In this document: positions 7,778 to 17,700 of the stretch, piece after piece
Position numbering within the stretch: the stretch's first letter is position 1
Layout of the letters: each line of letters begins with the position of its first letter
NCBI RefSeq assembly: GCF_039645965.1
Contig: NZ_CP147917.1
Span: 1,922,001-1,986,000, forward strand
DNA from: Sulfurimonas sp. HSL3-2
GTDB taxonomy: Bacteria > Campylobacterota > Campylobacteria > Campylobacterales > Sulfurimonadaceae
DNA: 64,000 nt
Direction: 5' to 3'
Notes under the pieces: model-generated
Seen by the model: the letters and a program-made list of their open reading frames with translations, nothing else
What the model was told of the DNA's origin: nothing
The model's database searches: none
Translations under genes and position numbers: made by a program

Positions 7778-7808
7778 TAACACTTTTGTAACACTCTTTT
7801 CCTATTAT
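7778..7808 (+). promoter_or_regulatory. 11-bp tandem repeat operator plus -10 for the copper receptor gene
   Basis: TAACACTTTTG (7778-7788) is followed directly by TAACACTCTTT (7789-7799), identical at 9 of 11 positions. TATTAT at 7803-7808 is the -10 candidate, and the second TAACA starts exactly 14 bp before it. The same arrangement is found in front of the copper efflux operon. Confidence 0.55.
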
Positions 7809-7835
7809 TGTCTATAGAAAAATTGGGAGAGATGA

Positions 7836-9818
7836 ATGAAACTAAACAAATTTATAGTACTTTCTTTTGCATGTGCTACTACATTGTTGGCAGCAGAGGC
7901 TGTACAACTTGATACTATTAATGTCGATGCGACAACACTGAGTGACGTCAGCCACGAGCAGATAAAATCTGCTGACTTAGCGGATGCACTGCAAAAAGCG
8001 GTACCGTCTATCTCTATAAGCCGTCGTAGCGGTATAGCGAACGACATCATTCTAAGAGGAATGAAAAAAGACGATATCAACGTTTTAGTCGACGGGACAA
8101 AGACTTACGGTGCATGTCCAAACAGAATGGACCCGCCTATCTCACACGTACTTGCTAACAATATCGAAAGCATCCGTATCATCGAGGGACCATATGACGT
8201 TGAAAACTTCGGTACTCTAAGCGGTGCAGTCAAAATGGAATCAAAAGCGCCAAGTAAAGATTTTAATGCTGAAGTAAATCTGGGATTTGGTAGTTTCAGT
8301 TATAAGAAAGCTGCTACGACTATCAGCGGAGGAAATGATTTTATCCGTATGATGGTAAGTGCTTCTGCTGAGACAAGTGATCAATATAAAGACGGTAACG
8401 GCGATACTTTCAATGACCAGATGCATAACAAGATAACAGATATGTCAAAATACTATAAGACAGCATATACTGATCTTCAAGCTTACGAAAAAAAGACGTT
8501 AATGGCAAAAGCGTTTATTAACCCGACTGAAAACCAAGAACTTCGTCTTAGCTATACTGCAAACAGAAGTGATGATGTTCTCTATCCATCATCAGGAATG
8601 GATGCACTTTACGACAACTCAAACATCTATGATGTGCAATATGAGATCAAAAAACTTGGTGATTTCTCTAAAAAACTTGTCCTGCAATACTATGCGACAG
8701 ATGTCGACCATCCGATGTCTACAAAATACAGAAATGCTTCCGGCGGTATGATGGGAGAGATGGTAAGTCATCTAACGACCAATACACAAGGTGCAAAGAT
8801 CAAAAATACACTTGATCTGGGAAATTATGAACTTCTTGTGGGAGTTGACGGTAGTAAACGTAACTGGGACGGAAGATACTATAACCATTCTACGACATAC
8901 ATGTTTAAAAGTATTCCTGATGCATATACGAACAATGCAGCTCTGTTTTCAGAGTTAAGTCGTGATTTTGGCGACTTCTCATTCAAAATGGGTGTACGTT
9001 ACGACTCTACTAATATAAAAACTACTGATTATGATACTAATAACTATGATGCTTTCAGTGCAAATATCTTGACAAACTATAAACTAAATGCCAACAATAA
9101 ACTGATCTTCGGCATAGGAAAATCATCTCGTGTTCCTGATGCGAAAGAACTTTTCTTCAAATCTAGTTCAGGTGCAGTAGCAGGTAATCAAGGTCTTGAC
9201 CAAGTAAAAAACTATGAAGCTGATCTTGGACTTGAGAACAACTATGAAAACTTTATATTAAAAACGAAAGCATTTTACTCAAAACTAAAAGATTATATCA
9301 TCTACAATTACCAAAGTTCTACAGCAACAAAATATGAAAATATCGATGCTTCTATCTACGGTCTTTCTGTAAACGGTTCTTACTTTATCTCTGACTCTCT
9401 TACATTAGATGCCGGAGCAAACTATCAAGTAGGTCGTAAAGATACTTTGGCTACAAACCAAACTGACAGAGACCTTCCAAACATCACACCTTTAAAAGGA
9501 AATCTTGCTCTGACTTATGATTATAAGAAAAACTCTTACCTAAAAGCGGAAGTCGTTGCGACTGATGCATGGAGCAAGTATGACAGCGATGATAAAGAGC
9601 AAGCGATAGACGGCTGGTCAGTGTTGAACTTAAAAGCTTCACATGAGATCAATCCTCATGTACAGTTCGACCTTGGTATAGATAACGTATTTAACACAGT
9701 CTATGCGATCAGTAATACATATGCCGATCTTACACTTCTTGACGGAACAGACGGTTCAAGAATGCTTTTAAACGAGCCTGGCCGTTACGTATATACAAAC
9801 TTAACAGTTAAATTCTAA
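7836..9818 (+). CDS. TonB-dependent copper receptor, OprC/NosA type
   Basis: The 660-residue protein has a signal peptide (1-20), a plug domain (about 30-140) and a 22-strand-type barrel ending in ...TNLTVKF with terminal Phe. The plug contains GACPNRMDPP, the hallmark of OprC/NosA copper receptors. The Cu-binding CxxxM pair is Cys94/Met98, and the HxM pair of the same site appears as His292/Met294 in DVDHPM. Family knowledge: OprC takes up copper across the outer membrane and NosA supports nitrous oxide reductase in Pseudomonas. It is followed by a strong hairpin and lies beside a copper efflux operon. Confidence 0.9.
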   Translation: MKLNKFIVLSFACATTLLAAEAVQLDTINVDATTLSDVSHEQIKSADLADALQKAVPSISISRRSGIANDIILRGMKKDDINVLVDGTKTYGACPNRMDPPISHVLANNIESIRIIEGPYDVENFGTLSGAVKMESKAPSKDFNAEVNLGFGSFSYKKAATTISGGNDFIRMMVSASAETSDQYKDGNGDTFNDQMHNKITDMSKYYKTAYTDLQAYEKKTLMAKAFINPTENQELRLSYTANRSDDVLYPSSGMDALYDNSNIYDVQYEIKKLGDFSKKLVLQYYATDVDHPMSTKYRNASGGMMGEMVSHLTTNTQGAKIKNTLDLGNYELLVGVDGSKRNWDGRYYNHSTTYMFKSIPDAYTNNAALFSELSRDFGDFSFKMGVRYDSTNIKTTDYDTNNYDAFSANILTNYKLNANNKLIFGIGKSSRVPDAKELFFKSSSGAVAGNQGLDQVKNYEADLGLENNYENFILKTKAFYSKLKDYIIYNYQSSTATKYENIDASIYGLSVNGSYFISDSLTLDAGANYQVGRKDTLATNQTDRDLPNITPLKGNLALTYDYKKNSYLKAEVVATDAWSKYDSDDKEQAIDGWSVLNLKASHEINPHVQFDLGIDNVFNTVYAISNTYADLTLLDGTDGSRMLLNEPGRYVYTNLTVKF

Positions 9819-9829
9819 TCCACATAATA

Positions 9830-9859
9830 TTCCTTATATGTAGAGATACATATAAGGAA
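9830..9859 (+). terminator. hairpin terminator after the copper receptor gene
   Basis: A perfect 13-bp stem (9830-9842 and 9847-9859) closes a GAGA loop eleven bases after the receptor stop codon. The following T-tract is short. Confidence 0.65.
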
Positions 9860-9910
9860 CTTTAAGCCTCCCTCCTGTAGAATTGACTACCAATTAAAAA
9901 GGATTTACTT

Positions 9911-10120
9911 ATGAAAGCGATGATCAAAGAGTTTGAAAGCAGACGCGGTGAGATAGAAAAAGCATTGGAGCTTTTATTTAAGGTCAATATGAAGATAAGC
10001 GACTGGGATATCCCCGAAGCTGACGATACTGAAGCTGCTACTATCCTTCTGGCAATACTGCAGGAAAAACTCGATACAATCAGAGAAGATGTAAAATCCG
10101 GTAAATTCAAAAACTACTAA
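9911..10120 (+). CDS. small hypothetical protein
   Basis: I do not recognise this 69-residue acidic, largely helical protein. AAAGGA precedes the ATG. It has no signal peptide, Cys or His cluster. It is followed after ten bases by another 69-residue gene, and the pair sits between the copper receptor gene and the two-component system, convergent to the latter. Function is unknown; a copper link would rest on position only. Confidence 0.65.
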   Translation: MKAMIKEFESRRGEIEKALELLFKVNMKISDWDIPEADDTEAATILLAILQEKLDTIREDVKSGKFKNY

Positions 10121-10130
10121 GGAAGATATC

Positions 10131-10340
10131 ATGAGTTCACACAAACACCACGAACATATACAAAAGATAAAAGAGGAAGTACAAAAAGCACCTCATCTAA
10201 GCGAACAGGAAAAATCAGACACTATCAAACGTCTTGAGGAATGGGTCGCTGAAGATAAAGCTGAAGGGCTTTTATATGAAGAACTTTTTGAGATCACACA
10301 AGGGATCAAACCGATCCTGGCAGAACTCGGTCTGCTTTAA
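10131..10340 (+). CDS. small His-rich-N-terminus hypothetical protein
   Basis: The 69-residue soluble protein begins MSSHKHHEHIQ, with four His in the first nine residues, followed by a charged helical region (SEQEKSDTIKRLEEW) and a hydrophobic end. AAGGA lies ten bases before the ATG. The N-terminal His cluster could bind Cu or Zn, but I know no family to confirm this. Its stop is six bases from the convergent histidine kinase gene stop. Confidence 0.65.
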   Translation: MSSHKHHEHIQKIKEEVQKAPHLSEQEKSDTIKRLEEWVAEDKAEGLLYEELFEITQGIKPILAELGLL

Positions 10341-10345
10341 AAAAA

Positions 10346-11461
10346 TTACCAGCTAAGACTAAAGACAGTGCCTTGGTCTAGCTGGGATTCTACCTCTATT
10401 TTTATCCCCGCCTCATCACAGATCTGTTTTACGATGCTAAGACCCACACCAAACCCGCCCGCAAGATCAGAACCTCTTTCATAAAGATCGAATATCTTAT
10501 CCAGTTTCTCTTTTGCAATTCCTGCTCCCTCGTCTTTGATGACAAAGCTGTTTTTCTTCAGAGTCAAAGTTATACTCTTATGCGGCATAGAGTATTTTAC
10601 GGCATTTGAGAGAAGGTTGGAAAAAAGAAGTCTTGCCCTTTCTTCATCTATCTTTATAAATGCATCCTCTACATGTAAGTTGACCATGATCTCTTTTGCA
10701 AGACAAAGTTCAGCGTAAAACTCCACAACCTCCACGACTATCTCTTTTAGATTGATGCTCTGTACCTCTTTTGCTCTTGTGGAGAAACTAAGATAGCAAA
10801 GAGACTGATAGATGGAGTAAAGCTGTTTGGTGCTGATCGAGATATTCTTTAGTATCTTCTCATCGTACACACCCTTTTGCATCGCTCTTTTTGAACTCAT
10901 CTGCAGTGCGGTCACAGGAGTGTTGAGTTCATGCGAGACATCTTGTATGAACTGCTCTATCTGCTGCACTTTTTGATGGATAGGACGCATAAAAAGTCTT
11001 GCCAGTAAAAACGAGATAAGGACTATCAGTAAAAAGATGACGCTCATAACGGATATGACCTCTTTTTTCAGAGATTCTACTTTTTTATGAACTTCATCTG
11101 TTTTAACCACCACATACTTGATATCTAAGTGTTCCTGCGGAGAGGTCGATACCAAGACCGTGTACCCGTTTTCCTGGTAGTAGTTACTCGGGAACTCCCT
11201 CTTTTCATCAGTCCTGACCAGAAAATACTCATACCCCTCTTCTAGTCTAGGAAGTTTTAAGACCGTACTGTGCATCTGTGCATTTATGATAAGTCCGCCG
11301 ATGGTATCGCTGTAGTGCTGCAGTTTATAATACGCCGTGCTCTCAACTGCATTTTTTTGTGCTTTATAGTACCAAAAACCCGACATCGTCAAAAAGAGAA
11401 ACGACGAACCGATGTAGAGTGCCAAAAATGAATAGAACGATCTCTTCTCTAGACTATTCAA
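10346..11461 (-). CDS. sensor histidine kinase of the copper locus
   Basis: The 371-residue kinase has two membrane segments (about 13-32 and 136-157) flanking a roughly 100-residue periplasmic sensor region. The DHp helix carries the phosphorylated His177 in VSHELNTPVTALQ, and the ATPase domain has the N-box NLLSNAVKYS and G-boxes DEGAGIAKEKL and GGFGVGLSIVK. It overlaps the response regulator gene by eight bases. Its location between copper uptake and efflux genes suggests a CusS-like metal sensor, though the sensor region shows no clear Met/His cluster. Confidence 0.9.
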   Translation of the reverse strand: MNSLEKRSFYSFLALYIGSSFLFLTMSGFWYYKAQKNAVESTAYYKLQHYSDTIGGLIINAQMHSTVLKLPRLEEGYEYFLVRTDEKREFPSNYYQENGYTVLVSTSPQEHLDIKYVVVKTDEVHKKVESLKKEVISVMSVIFLLIVLISFLLARLFMRPIHQKVQQIEQFIQDVSHELNTPVTALQMSSKRAMQKGVYDEKILKNISISTKQLYSIYQSLCYLSFSTRAKEVQSINLKEIVVEVVEFYAELCLAKEIMVNLHVEDAFIKIDEERARLLFSNLLSNAVKYSMPHKSITLTLKKNSFVIKDEGAGIAKEKLDKIFDLYERGSDLAGGFGVGLSIVKQICDEAGIKIEVESQLDQGTVFSLSW

Positions 11462-12104
11462 ACCTGTACCCTTCGCCTCTTATATTGATGATATGTTCTT
11501 TGCCCACATATTTTCGAAGCTCTTTTATAAGTGTTCGAATAGCATCGGATGAGGGCAGGTCATCATACTTCCAAAGGTTTTGCAGCATCTCGTCCTGACT
11601 AATAACACGGTTTTTATGCCTGTAGAGATAGAGCAGAAGTTCACTCTCTTTTGCGGTTAGATGAAAAAGATGTTTTGGGGTTTTAAGCACGTGAGTCTGA
11701 GTGTTTAGCTCCATATCATCGCCCAGTGGGACAACAAGGTTCAGCCCAAAATGCTTTTTGATGTTCTCTATGCGTACAGAGAGTTCCTCAAGTTCAAATG
11801 GCTTTCGTATAAAGTCATTGGCTCCCGATGCGAATGCTTTTGTCAGATACTTCGTATCATGAAAAGCCGTTATAAATATGGTCGGAGTCTCATCATAAAA
11901 ACTGCGAAGCTCCCGTAAAAGTGTCAAACCGTCACCGTCAGGGACATTAATATCGAAGATATACAGATCATAGGAGTTCTCTTCACTGAGACTTAACGCT
12001 TCTTTCATACTGTAGGTATGAGTTACATCGTAATACTCCCGCAGATAATCCAACAAAATATCCGATAAGACCGTATCGTCTTCAAGCAGTAAAATTTTCA
12101 TCAT
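11454..12104 (-). CDS. OmpR-family response regulator of the copper locus
   Basis: The 216-residue regulator has a receiver domain with acidic pocket EDD, phospho-acceptor Asp51 in YIFDINVPDGDG, and KPFEL, followed by a winged-helix DNA-binding domain (LTAKESELLLYLYRHK...IRTLIKELRKYVG...RGEGYRFE). A -10 (ATTATA on the plus strand, 12110-12115) ends only five bases before the first ATG and there is no ribosome site, so the mRNA is probably leaderless. The promoter is back-to-back with that of the efflux operon, with a tandem repeat between them. It probably controls the efflux operon. Confidence 0.9.
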   Translation of the reverse strand: MMKILLLEDDTVLSDILLDYLREYYDVTHTYSMKEALSLSEENSYDLYIFDINVPDGDGLTLLRELRSFYDETPTIFITAFHDTKYLTKAFASGANDFIRKPFELEELSVRIENIKKHFGLNLVVPLGDDMELNTQTHVLKTPKHLFHLTAKESELLLYLYRHKNRVISQDEMLQNLWKYDDLPSSDAIRTLIKELRKYVGKEHIINIRGEGYRFE

Positions 12105-12109
12105 CAGGT

Positions 12110-12148
12110 ATTATAACTCACAAACTCCTCACAAACTCTAAATATAAT
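12110..12148. promoter_or_regulatory. divergent promoters sharing an exact 11-bp tandem repeat operator
   Basis: CTCACAAACTC occurs twice in exact tandem (12117-12127, 12128-12138). On one side ATTATA (12110-12115) is the minus-strand -10 of the regulator gene; on the other TATAAT (12143-12148) is the plus-strand -10 of the efflux operon. The repeats take the place of the -35 element of both promoters. Tandem direct repeats with an 11-bp period are the usual target of OmpR/PhoB-family dimers, so this is the likely site of the adjacent regulator. Confidence 0.7.
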
Positions 12149-12172
12149 TGTAAAAACTTAAAAGGACAGATT

Positions 12173-12553
12173 ATGAAAAAACTACTAAAAATATTTACGG
12201 CTCTTGTACTTGGAGTGACACTTCTGCAAGCAGCAGCTTTTGAAAAAACGGCAAAAGGGGGCGGGACAGAGATCATGATCAGTTCTGACAAACCACTTAC
12301 ACCCGGTAACAACAAGCTGCTTATAACCATCAAGGATACAAAATACAAAGATGCAAAAGTAAGTGTAAAAGTGTTTATGCCCGAGATGCCGGGAATGCCG
12401 CGTATGGAAGCAGAAGCCGATGCTACAGCGATGGGAGACGGCATGTATGATGCGGATCTGAACTTCTCTATGAGCGGGACTTGGCAGGTGTGGGTCTACA
12501 TCGCTCCAACTGATGGCAAAAAAGTACGTATTAAAACATCTTTGAATATATAA
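12173..12553 (+). CDS. YtkA/FixH-like periplasmic protein of the copper efflux operon
   Basis: The 126-residue protein has a signal peptide (1-21) and a beta-sandwich domain resembling the YtkA-like family. It carries a Met-rich stretch MPEMPGMPRM and further Met residues in AMGDGMYDADL, suited to Cu(I). It is the first gene of the efflux operon, ten bases before the outer membrane component. Such proteins often accompany heavy-metal RND systems and may deliver metal to the pump, which is inference here. AAAGGA precedes the start. Confidence 0.8.
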   Translation: MKKLLKIFTALVLGVTLLQAAAFEKTAKGGGTEIMISSDKPLTPGNNKLLITIKDTKYKDAKVSVKVFMPEMPGMPRMEAEADATAMGDGMYDADLNFSMSGTWQVWVYIAPTDGKKVRIKTSLNI

Positions 12554-12563
12554 AGAACATACT

Positions 12564-13760
12564 ATGAGAGCGTTTCTGTCTTTACTTTTTCTTGCAGTAC
12601 TACTGTCAGGCGATACTCTTGATAATATCCTAGAGTACAGCCTGAATAATCACGGCTCACTAAAAAGTATACAGGAGAGGCTCTCTGCGATAGAAAATGA
12701 AAAGAGCCGCTCAAGGAACTTTTCAAATCCCGATATCTCCTTTACCGTTAGCGATATACAGTTTGACAACCCTTCTGACCGCACACTCGAACCCATGCAG
12801 TTCAGTGCCGTCAATATCAAGCAGAAGATCCCCTACTTCGGAAAACGCGATGCACTGACGCAGAAGGTCGAGTCTAAAAAAAGATTTTTAGATATGAGTC
12901 TGCAGGACCTCAAGTCTGAGCTTGCAAAAGAGATCAAGATAACGGCCTACTCGCTCTGGGATGTTCAAAAACGGCTTAGTGTCTTGGATTCATACATAGA
13001 CATAACCAACCAGAACATCTCGCTTAACGAAGCGTATAACATCACTTCAAGCAACACGCATCTAGCCCTGATGTCGGCGAAACTCACCCTGAGCGAGTTG
13101 AAGATCAAAAAAAGTTCCCTGCAGACTCTTAGAAACTCTCTTTATGAAAAGCTTTCATATCTTGCAGGCAAAAAGATCGAGACACTCGAACTCTCTTTAA
13201 GTGTGGATGAACCGCAGAGTCTGGCATTTTACGAGGACAAAGTCACAGCTTCTAGCGCTTTACATGTAAAAGAGGCTGAAGTGCAGATGCAAAAAGCGGA
13301 TCTTCATATACAAGAGCTCTCCGGTAAGATAGACCCATACATCCAAGCGGGATACTACTACAGAGAAAACCATCCCGACTATGCGACCGTGACCATCGGT
13401 GCATCTCTGCCGCTTTACGGAAGCGAAAAAGAGAGCCAAGAGGAGGCAAGAAAACTACTTCTTGCAAAGAGTTTAGAACAGAACGATCTAAAAGCGAAGT
13501 TGAGCTCCAACATCGCACAGCTTTATGAAAATATGCAAAACGATTACAAGGTGTATAGGATCATAACAGAGGAGTCCATGCCGCAGATCGAACATCTTTT
13601 TGAGCTGGTCGATAGTTCCGTCAAAAGCGGAGACACGCTTTTTGAATACATCGATATGCTTAACAAAAAGCTCAAACTCGAAGAGCAACTTATCCAAGTG
13701 ACAGCCGAGTATAACAAAACAAAAGCATCGCTTGATGCACTTACAGGAGAAAAACTATGA
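12564..13760 (+). CDS. outer membrane efflux protein, TolC/CusC family
   Basis: The 398-residue protein has a short signal peptide (1-16) and two long TolC-type repeats rich in heptad Leu and Lys/Glu, including FSNPDISFTV and QKIPYFGKRDAL. It should form the outer membrane and periplasmic channel of a tripartite pump. Its stop overlaps the start of the membrane fusion protein gene by four bases. The first domain is compact and no lipobox Cys is visible, unlike E. coli CusC. Confidence 0.88.
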   Translation: MRAFLSLLFLAVLLSGDTLDNILEYSLNNHGSLKSIQERLSAIENEKSRSRNFSNPDISFTVSDIQFDNPSDRTLEPMQFSAVNIKQKIPYFGKRDALTQKVESKKRFLDMSLQDLKSELAKEIKITAYSLWDVQKRLSVLDSYIDITNQNISLNEAYNITSSNTHLALMSAKLTLSELKIKKSSLQTLRNSLYEKLSYLAGKKIETLELSLSVDEPQSLAFYEDKVTASSALHVKEAEVQMQKADLHIQELSGKIDPYIQAGYYYRENHPDYATVTIGASLPLYGSEKESQEEARKLLLAKSLEQNDLKAKLSSNIAQLYENMQNDYKVYRIITEESMPQIEHLFELVDSSVKSGDTLFEYIDMLNKKLKLEEQLIQVTAEYNKTKASLDALTGEKL

Positions 13761-14743
13761 AACTTTTAACGATTTTACTGCTTTTACATGTAATCTTGTT
13801 TTCTAAAGACGCAACGGTAGAACAGCTCTTTAACGTGCAAACCGTAAAGGTAAAGAAAGTAGAGAGTTCACAGAGCAAAAAATACTACGGCTATGTCAAA
13901 GCAAATGAAGCAAATGTCTACGACGTATCTCCGAGATTCGGTGGCTACATCGAAGAACTTAAAGCAGACAAACTCTACATGTATGTCAAAAAAGGCGCTC
14001 TTTTGGCAACCGTCTACTCACCCGAGGTCCTGCGTGCAAAAGAGGAGTACCTAAACACTTTAAAATACACGCAAAAGATCCCGAATAAAGCTATGCTTGA
14101 GAGTGCAAGAGAGAAACTTCTACTTTTAGGCCTTTCGGCTCAGGAAGTAGACGAGATAAAAGTCGATTGCAAAGTATTACGCTACACAAATATCTACGCT
14201 CCCGCAAGCGGCTACATCTTTCTAAAAAACGTCGCAAACGGCTCAGCCTTTTCTATGAAACAAAAACTGTTTACTATCGTAGATCTGGATGATGTCTGGA
14301 TAGAGACTTCGATCATGCCTCAGGATATCGCTCTTATCTCCAAGTTTACGGATTTTCGCATAAGCTCTCCCGTAGGAGATTTTGAAGCCAAAAAAGAGCA
14401 GTTGTATCCAAAGCTGAGCCAAAAAGACGCCCTCTTGACCTTGCGACTCGATGTCAAAAACAAAGCAGATGCCCTGCTTCCAAATATGTATGTGAGCGTT
14501 ACGGCAAAGATGACAAAAGAGAGCTATCTCACGCTTCCCTCTACTGCCGTCATCTTTAAAAACGCAAAACATTACGTGTTTATAAAAGGGGAGTATGAGG
14601 GAGAGTATGAACCAAAAGCGGTGGATGCAAAAGAACTCGATGCGCATACATACAGAGTCCAAGGTCTGAACGAAGGCGATGAAGTCGTAAACAACGCACT
14701 CTTTATGATGGACAGCGACGCACAGATAAACGGGCTGTATTAG
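13757..14743 (+). CDS. membrane fusion protein, CusB-like
   Basis: The 328-residue periplasmic adaptor has a signal peptide (1-17), then the barrel-sandwich/lipoyl half-motifs around YDVSPRFGGYIEEL and IYAPASGYIFLKNVANGS, a short alpha-hairpin, and a beta-barrel domain with VWIETSIMPQD and PNMYVSVTAK. It should link the outer membrane channel to the RND pump. It is shorter than E. coli CusB and lacks an obvious N-terminal Met-rich metal-transfer segment; the YtkA-like protein may take that role (inference). Confidence 0.9.
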   Translation: MKLLTILLLLHVILFSKDATVEQLFNVQTVKVKKVESSQSKKYYGYVKANEANVYDVSPRFGGYIEELKADKLYMYVKKGALLATVYSPEVLRAKEEYLNTLKYTQKIPNKAMLESAREKLLLLGLSAQEVDEIKVDCKVLRYTNIYAPASGYIFLKNVANGSAFSMKQKLFTIVDLDDVWIETSIMPQDIALISKFTDFRISSPVGDFEAKKEQLYPKLSQKDALLTLRLDVKNKADALLPNMYVSVTAKMTKESYLTLPSTAVIFKNAKHYVFIKGEYEGEYEPKAVDAKELDAHTYRVQGLNEGDEVVNNALFMMDSDAQINGLY

Positions 14744-14749
14744 GAGTCT

Positions 14750-17700
14750 ATGATGATAGAAAAGCTGATAGAACTAAGTGTAAAAAACAGATTTCTGCTC
14801 CTTGTCTTTACGCTCGTGCTCATAGGAGGTTCTATCTGGTCAATGAGAAACACTTCACTTGACGCACTTCCCGACATCTCACCTCCACAGGTGATCCTGC
14901 AGGTAAAATGGGCGGGACAGTCACCCGATATCATAGACCAGCAGGGAACGTATCCTCTTATCACCGCACTTCTCTCGACTCCGAACGTCAAGACCGTAAG
15001 AGGTTTTTCAAGCTATGAAAATGCCCTTATCTACATCATCTTTAAAGAGGGAAGCGACATCTATGAAGCCAGAAGCAGAGTCCTCGAACAGCTCTCATCC
15101 ATAGGCTCGACTCTGCCAAAAGAGATGCACGTCTCTCTAGGACCAGATGCAAGCGGTGTGGGCTGGGTGTATGAGTACGCGCTCTCCTCCAAGACAAAAA
15201 ATCTTTCAGAGCTCCGTACTCTGCAGGATTACTACTACAAAAATGCTCTTTTAGGCGTAGACGGCGTGAGTGAAGTCGCGACCATCGGCGGATTTGTACC
15301 TACATATCAGGTAAGCATAAAGAACGATATGCTCGTACGCTATGACCTCGGCATACAAGATATCGCAAAGACACTCAGACAGAACAACGACAACACGGGC
15401 GGACGCATCGTCGTCAAAAACGGCTATGAATGGATGGTGCAAGCAAAAGGGTATGTCCATAATCTCGATGAGATAAGAGATCTCGTCATCACGACTAAAA
15501 ACGGTACGCCGCTGACTCTCGGCGATATAGCCAGAGTTGAGAAAGTTCCAGCAGGCAGACGCGGTATGGCTGACCTTAACGGTGATGGCGAAGTCGTCGG
15601 CGGGATAGTGATAGTCAGATACGGTGCAGATGTCTACAAGACCATACAAAACGTAAAGAAAAGACTCTCACAGCTCAAAGTTGCTGATGTAAACATAACG
15701 ACTACCTATGACAGATCAAGCCTGATAGACAAAGCCGTAGACACACTCAAAGACACGCTTTTTGAAGAGTCAGTTATAGTCATCATCGTTATCGCACTCT
15801 TTTTAATGCATCTAAGAAGTTCGCTTATCGTACTTATCATCCTGCCTATCACTATCGGTATGACCTTTTTACTGATGAAACTTTTTGGCATAGGTTCAAA
15901 CATCATGAGTCTAGGAGGTATCGCCATAGCCATCGGAGCGATGGTCGATGCGTCCATTATCATGATAGAAAACGCGCACCAGACACTTCACAAGTTACAA
16001 GAAAAGGGCGAGATCACAAAAAAAGTGAGGATCGATGCCATCATCAGCTCCTCTCAGCTCGTCGGACGCCCCATCTTTTTTGCACTCGTCTTAGTCGTCG
16101 TCTCTTTTCTCCCTATCTTTTCTTTGAGCGGGCAAGAGGGGATGCTCTTCTCGCCTTTGGCGTTTACCAAGACCTTTGCCATGAGTGCGGGAGCGATACT
16201 CTCCATCACTCTTGTACCCGTATTGATGATCTATTTTCTAGGAGGCAAGATACCTTCGGAAGAGAAAAATCTTTTAAGCAGGTTTTTCACATTTGTTTAC
16301 CGACCGCTTCTGATATATGGACTCAGGTTCAAATATATAGTCCTGATCCTGCTTTTTGCATCATTGGCATATATGTACCCTCTTTACAGATCTCTAAAAT
16401 GGGAGTTTATGCCCACACTCAATGAAGAGACCTTTATGTATATGCCCGTCACCCCTTACGGAACCAGTATCGATATGAGCAAAGAGCTGACGCAGAGAAC
16501 GGACAAGATACTTAAAAGTTTCCCCGAAGTGGACACCGTCTTTGGAAAAGGGGGACGTGCAGATACTGCGACCGACCCTGCTCCGCTAGGAATGTTTGAG
16601 ACCATCATCACTTTTAAACCGCAATCACAGTGGCGCGAAGGGATGACATACAAAAAGCTTCAGGACGAGATGGAAAGTGCCTTACATGTAAACGGACTTG
16701 TAAACTCCTGGACATATCCCATAAAAGGGCGCATCGATATGCTTCTAAGCGGAATCCGCACACCCATCGGGATAAAACTCTACGGCGACGATATAAAAAA
16801 ACTGCAGTTTTATGCAGGGCAGATAGAGCAGAAACTAAAAGCTGATCCCATGACGATGTCTGTCTTTGCGGACAAGACCACTGCGGGATACTACTTAAAT
16901 ATAGATATAAACGAAGAAGCACTCAAAAGATACGGTATGACAAAAGAGACTCTGCTAAACTACACTTCACTTGCCATAGGCGGTGCAAAGATATCGACTA
17001 TGTACAAAGGGCTCGAGCGCTATGCCATCACTATGAGGCTTGAGGACGATGAGAGAGATTCGATAAATGCTATCAAAAACATCATAATAAAGACGCCTCT
17101 TGGTTTTGTGCCTCTTTCGACTTTTGCGGATGTCGCATACAAAGAGAGCCCCTCTATCATCAAAAGCGAGATGGCGATGCCTGTCACCTACGTCTATATC
17201 ACGCCAAAAGACGGAGTAAGCTCATCCGAATATAAAACGATGGCAAAGAAACTCTTAAAAGATATCAAACTCCCCGATGGCTACTACACCGAATTTGCAG
17301 GAGAGAGCGAGTATCTAGAATCGGCAATGGCGAAGATAGTGTGGATAGTCCCGGCGGTCACTCTTATCGTGCTTCTGCTTATCTACTTTGCACTTAGAGA
17401 CCTTATAGCATCGCTTATCGTGTTTTTTACGCTTCCGTTTGCACTTTTGGGCGGACTTATCTTTATGGATCTGCTGAACTTTAGTATGAGCATAGCTGTT
17501 ATCGTAGGATTTTTAGCACTTCTCGGGATCGCATCGGAGTCTGCTATAGTGATGATCGTCTATCTGCAGCAAAGTGTCAAAAACTCTTTACAGAAGTATG
17601 AAGAGAGTTTTGATGCGGGTAATCTCAAAGACGCCATCTATGACGGAGCTATCCGACGTCTTAGACCTAAGCTTATGACTGTATTTGCCATTATCGCAGG

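Noticed and set aside
16614-16922. Long minus-strand and alternate-frame ORFs inside cusA
   Set aside because: Shadow frames of a strongly conserved RND pump, with no domain or ribosome site.
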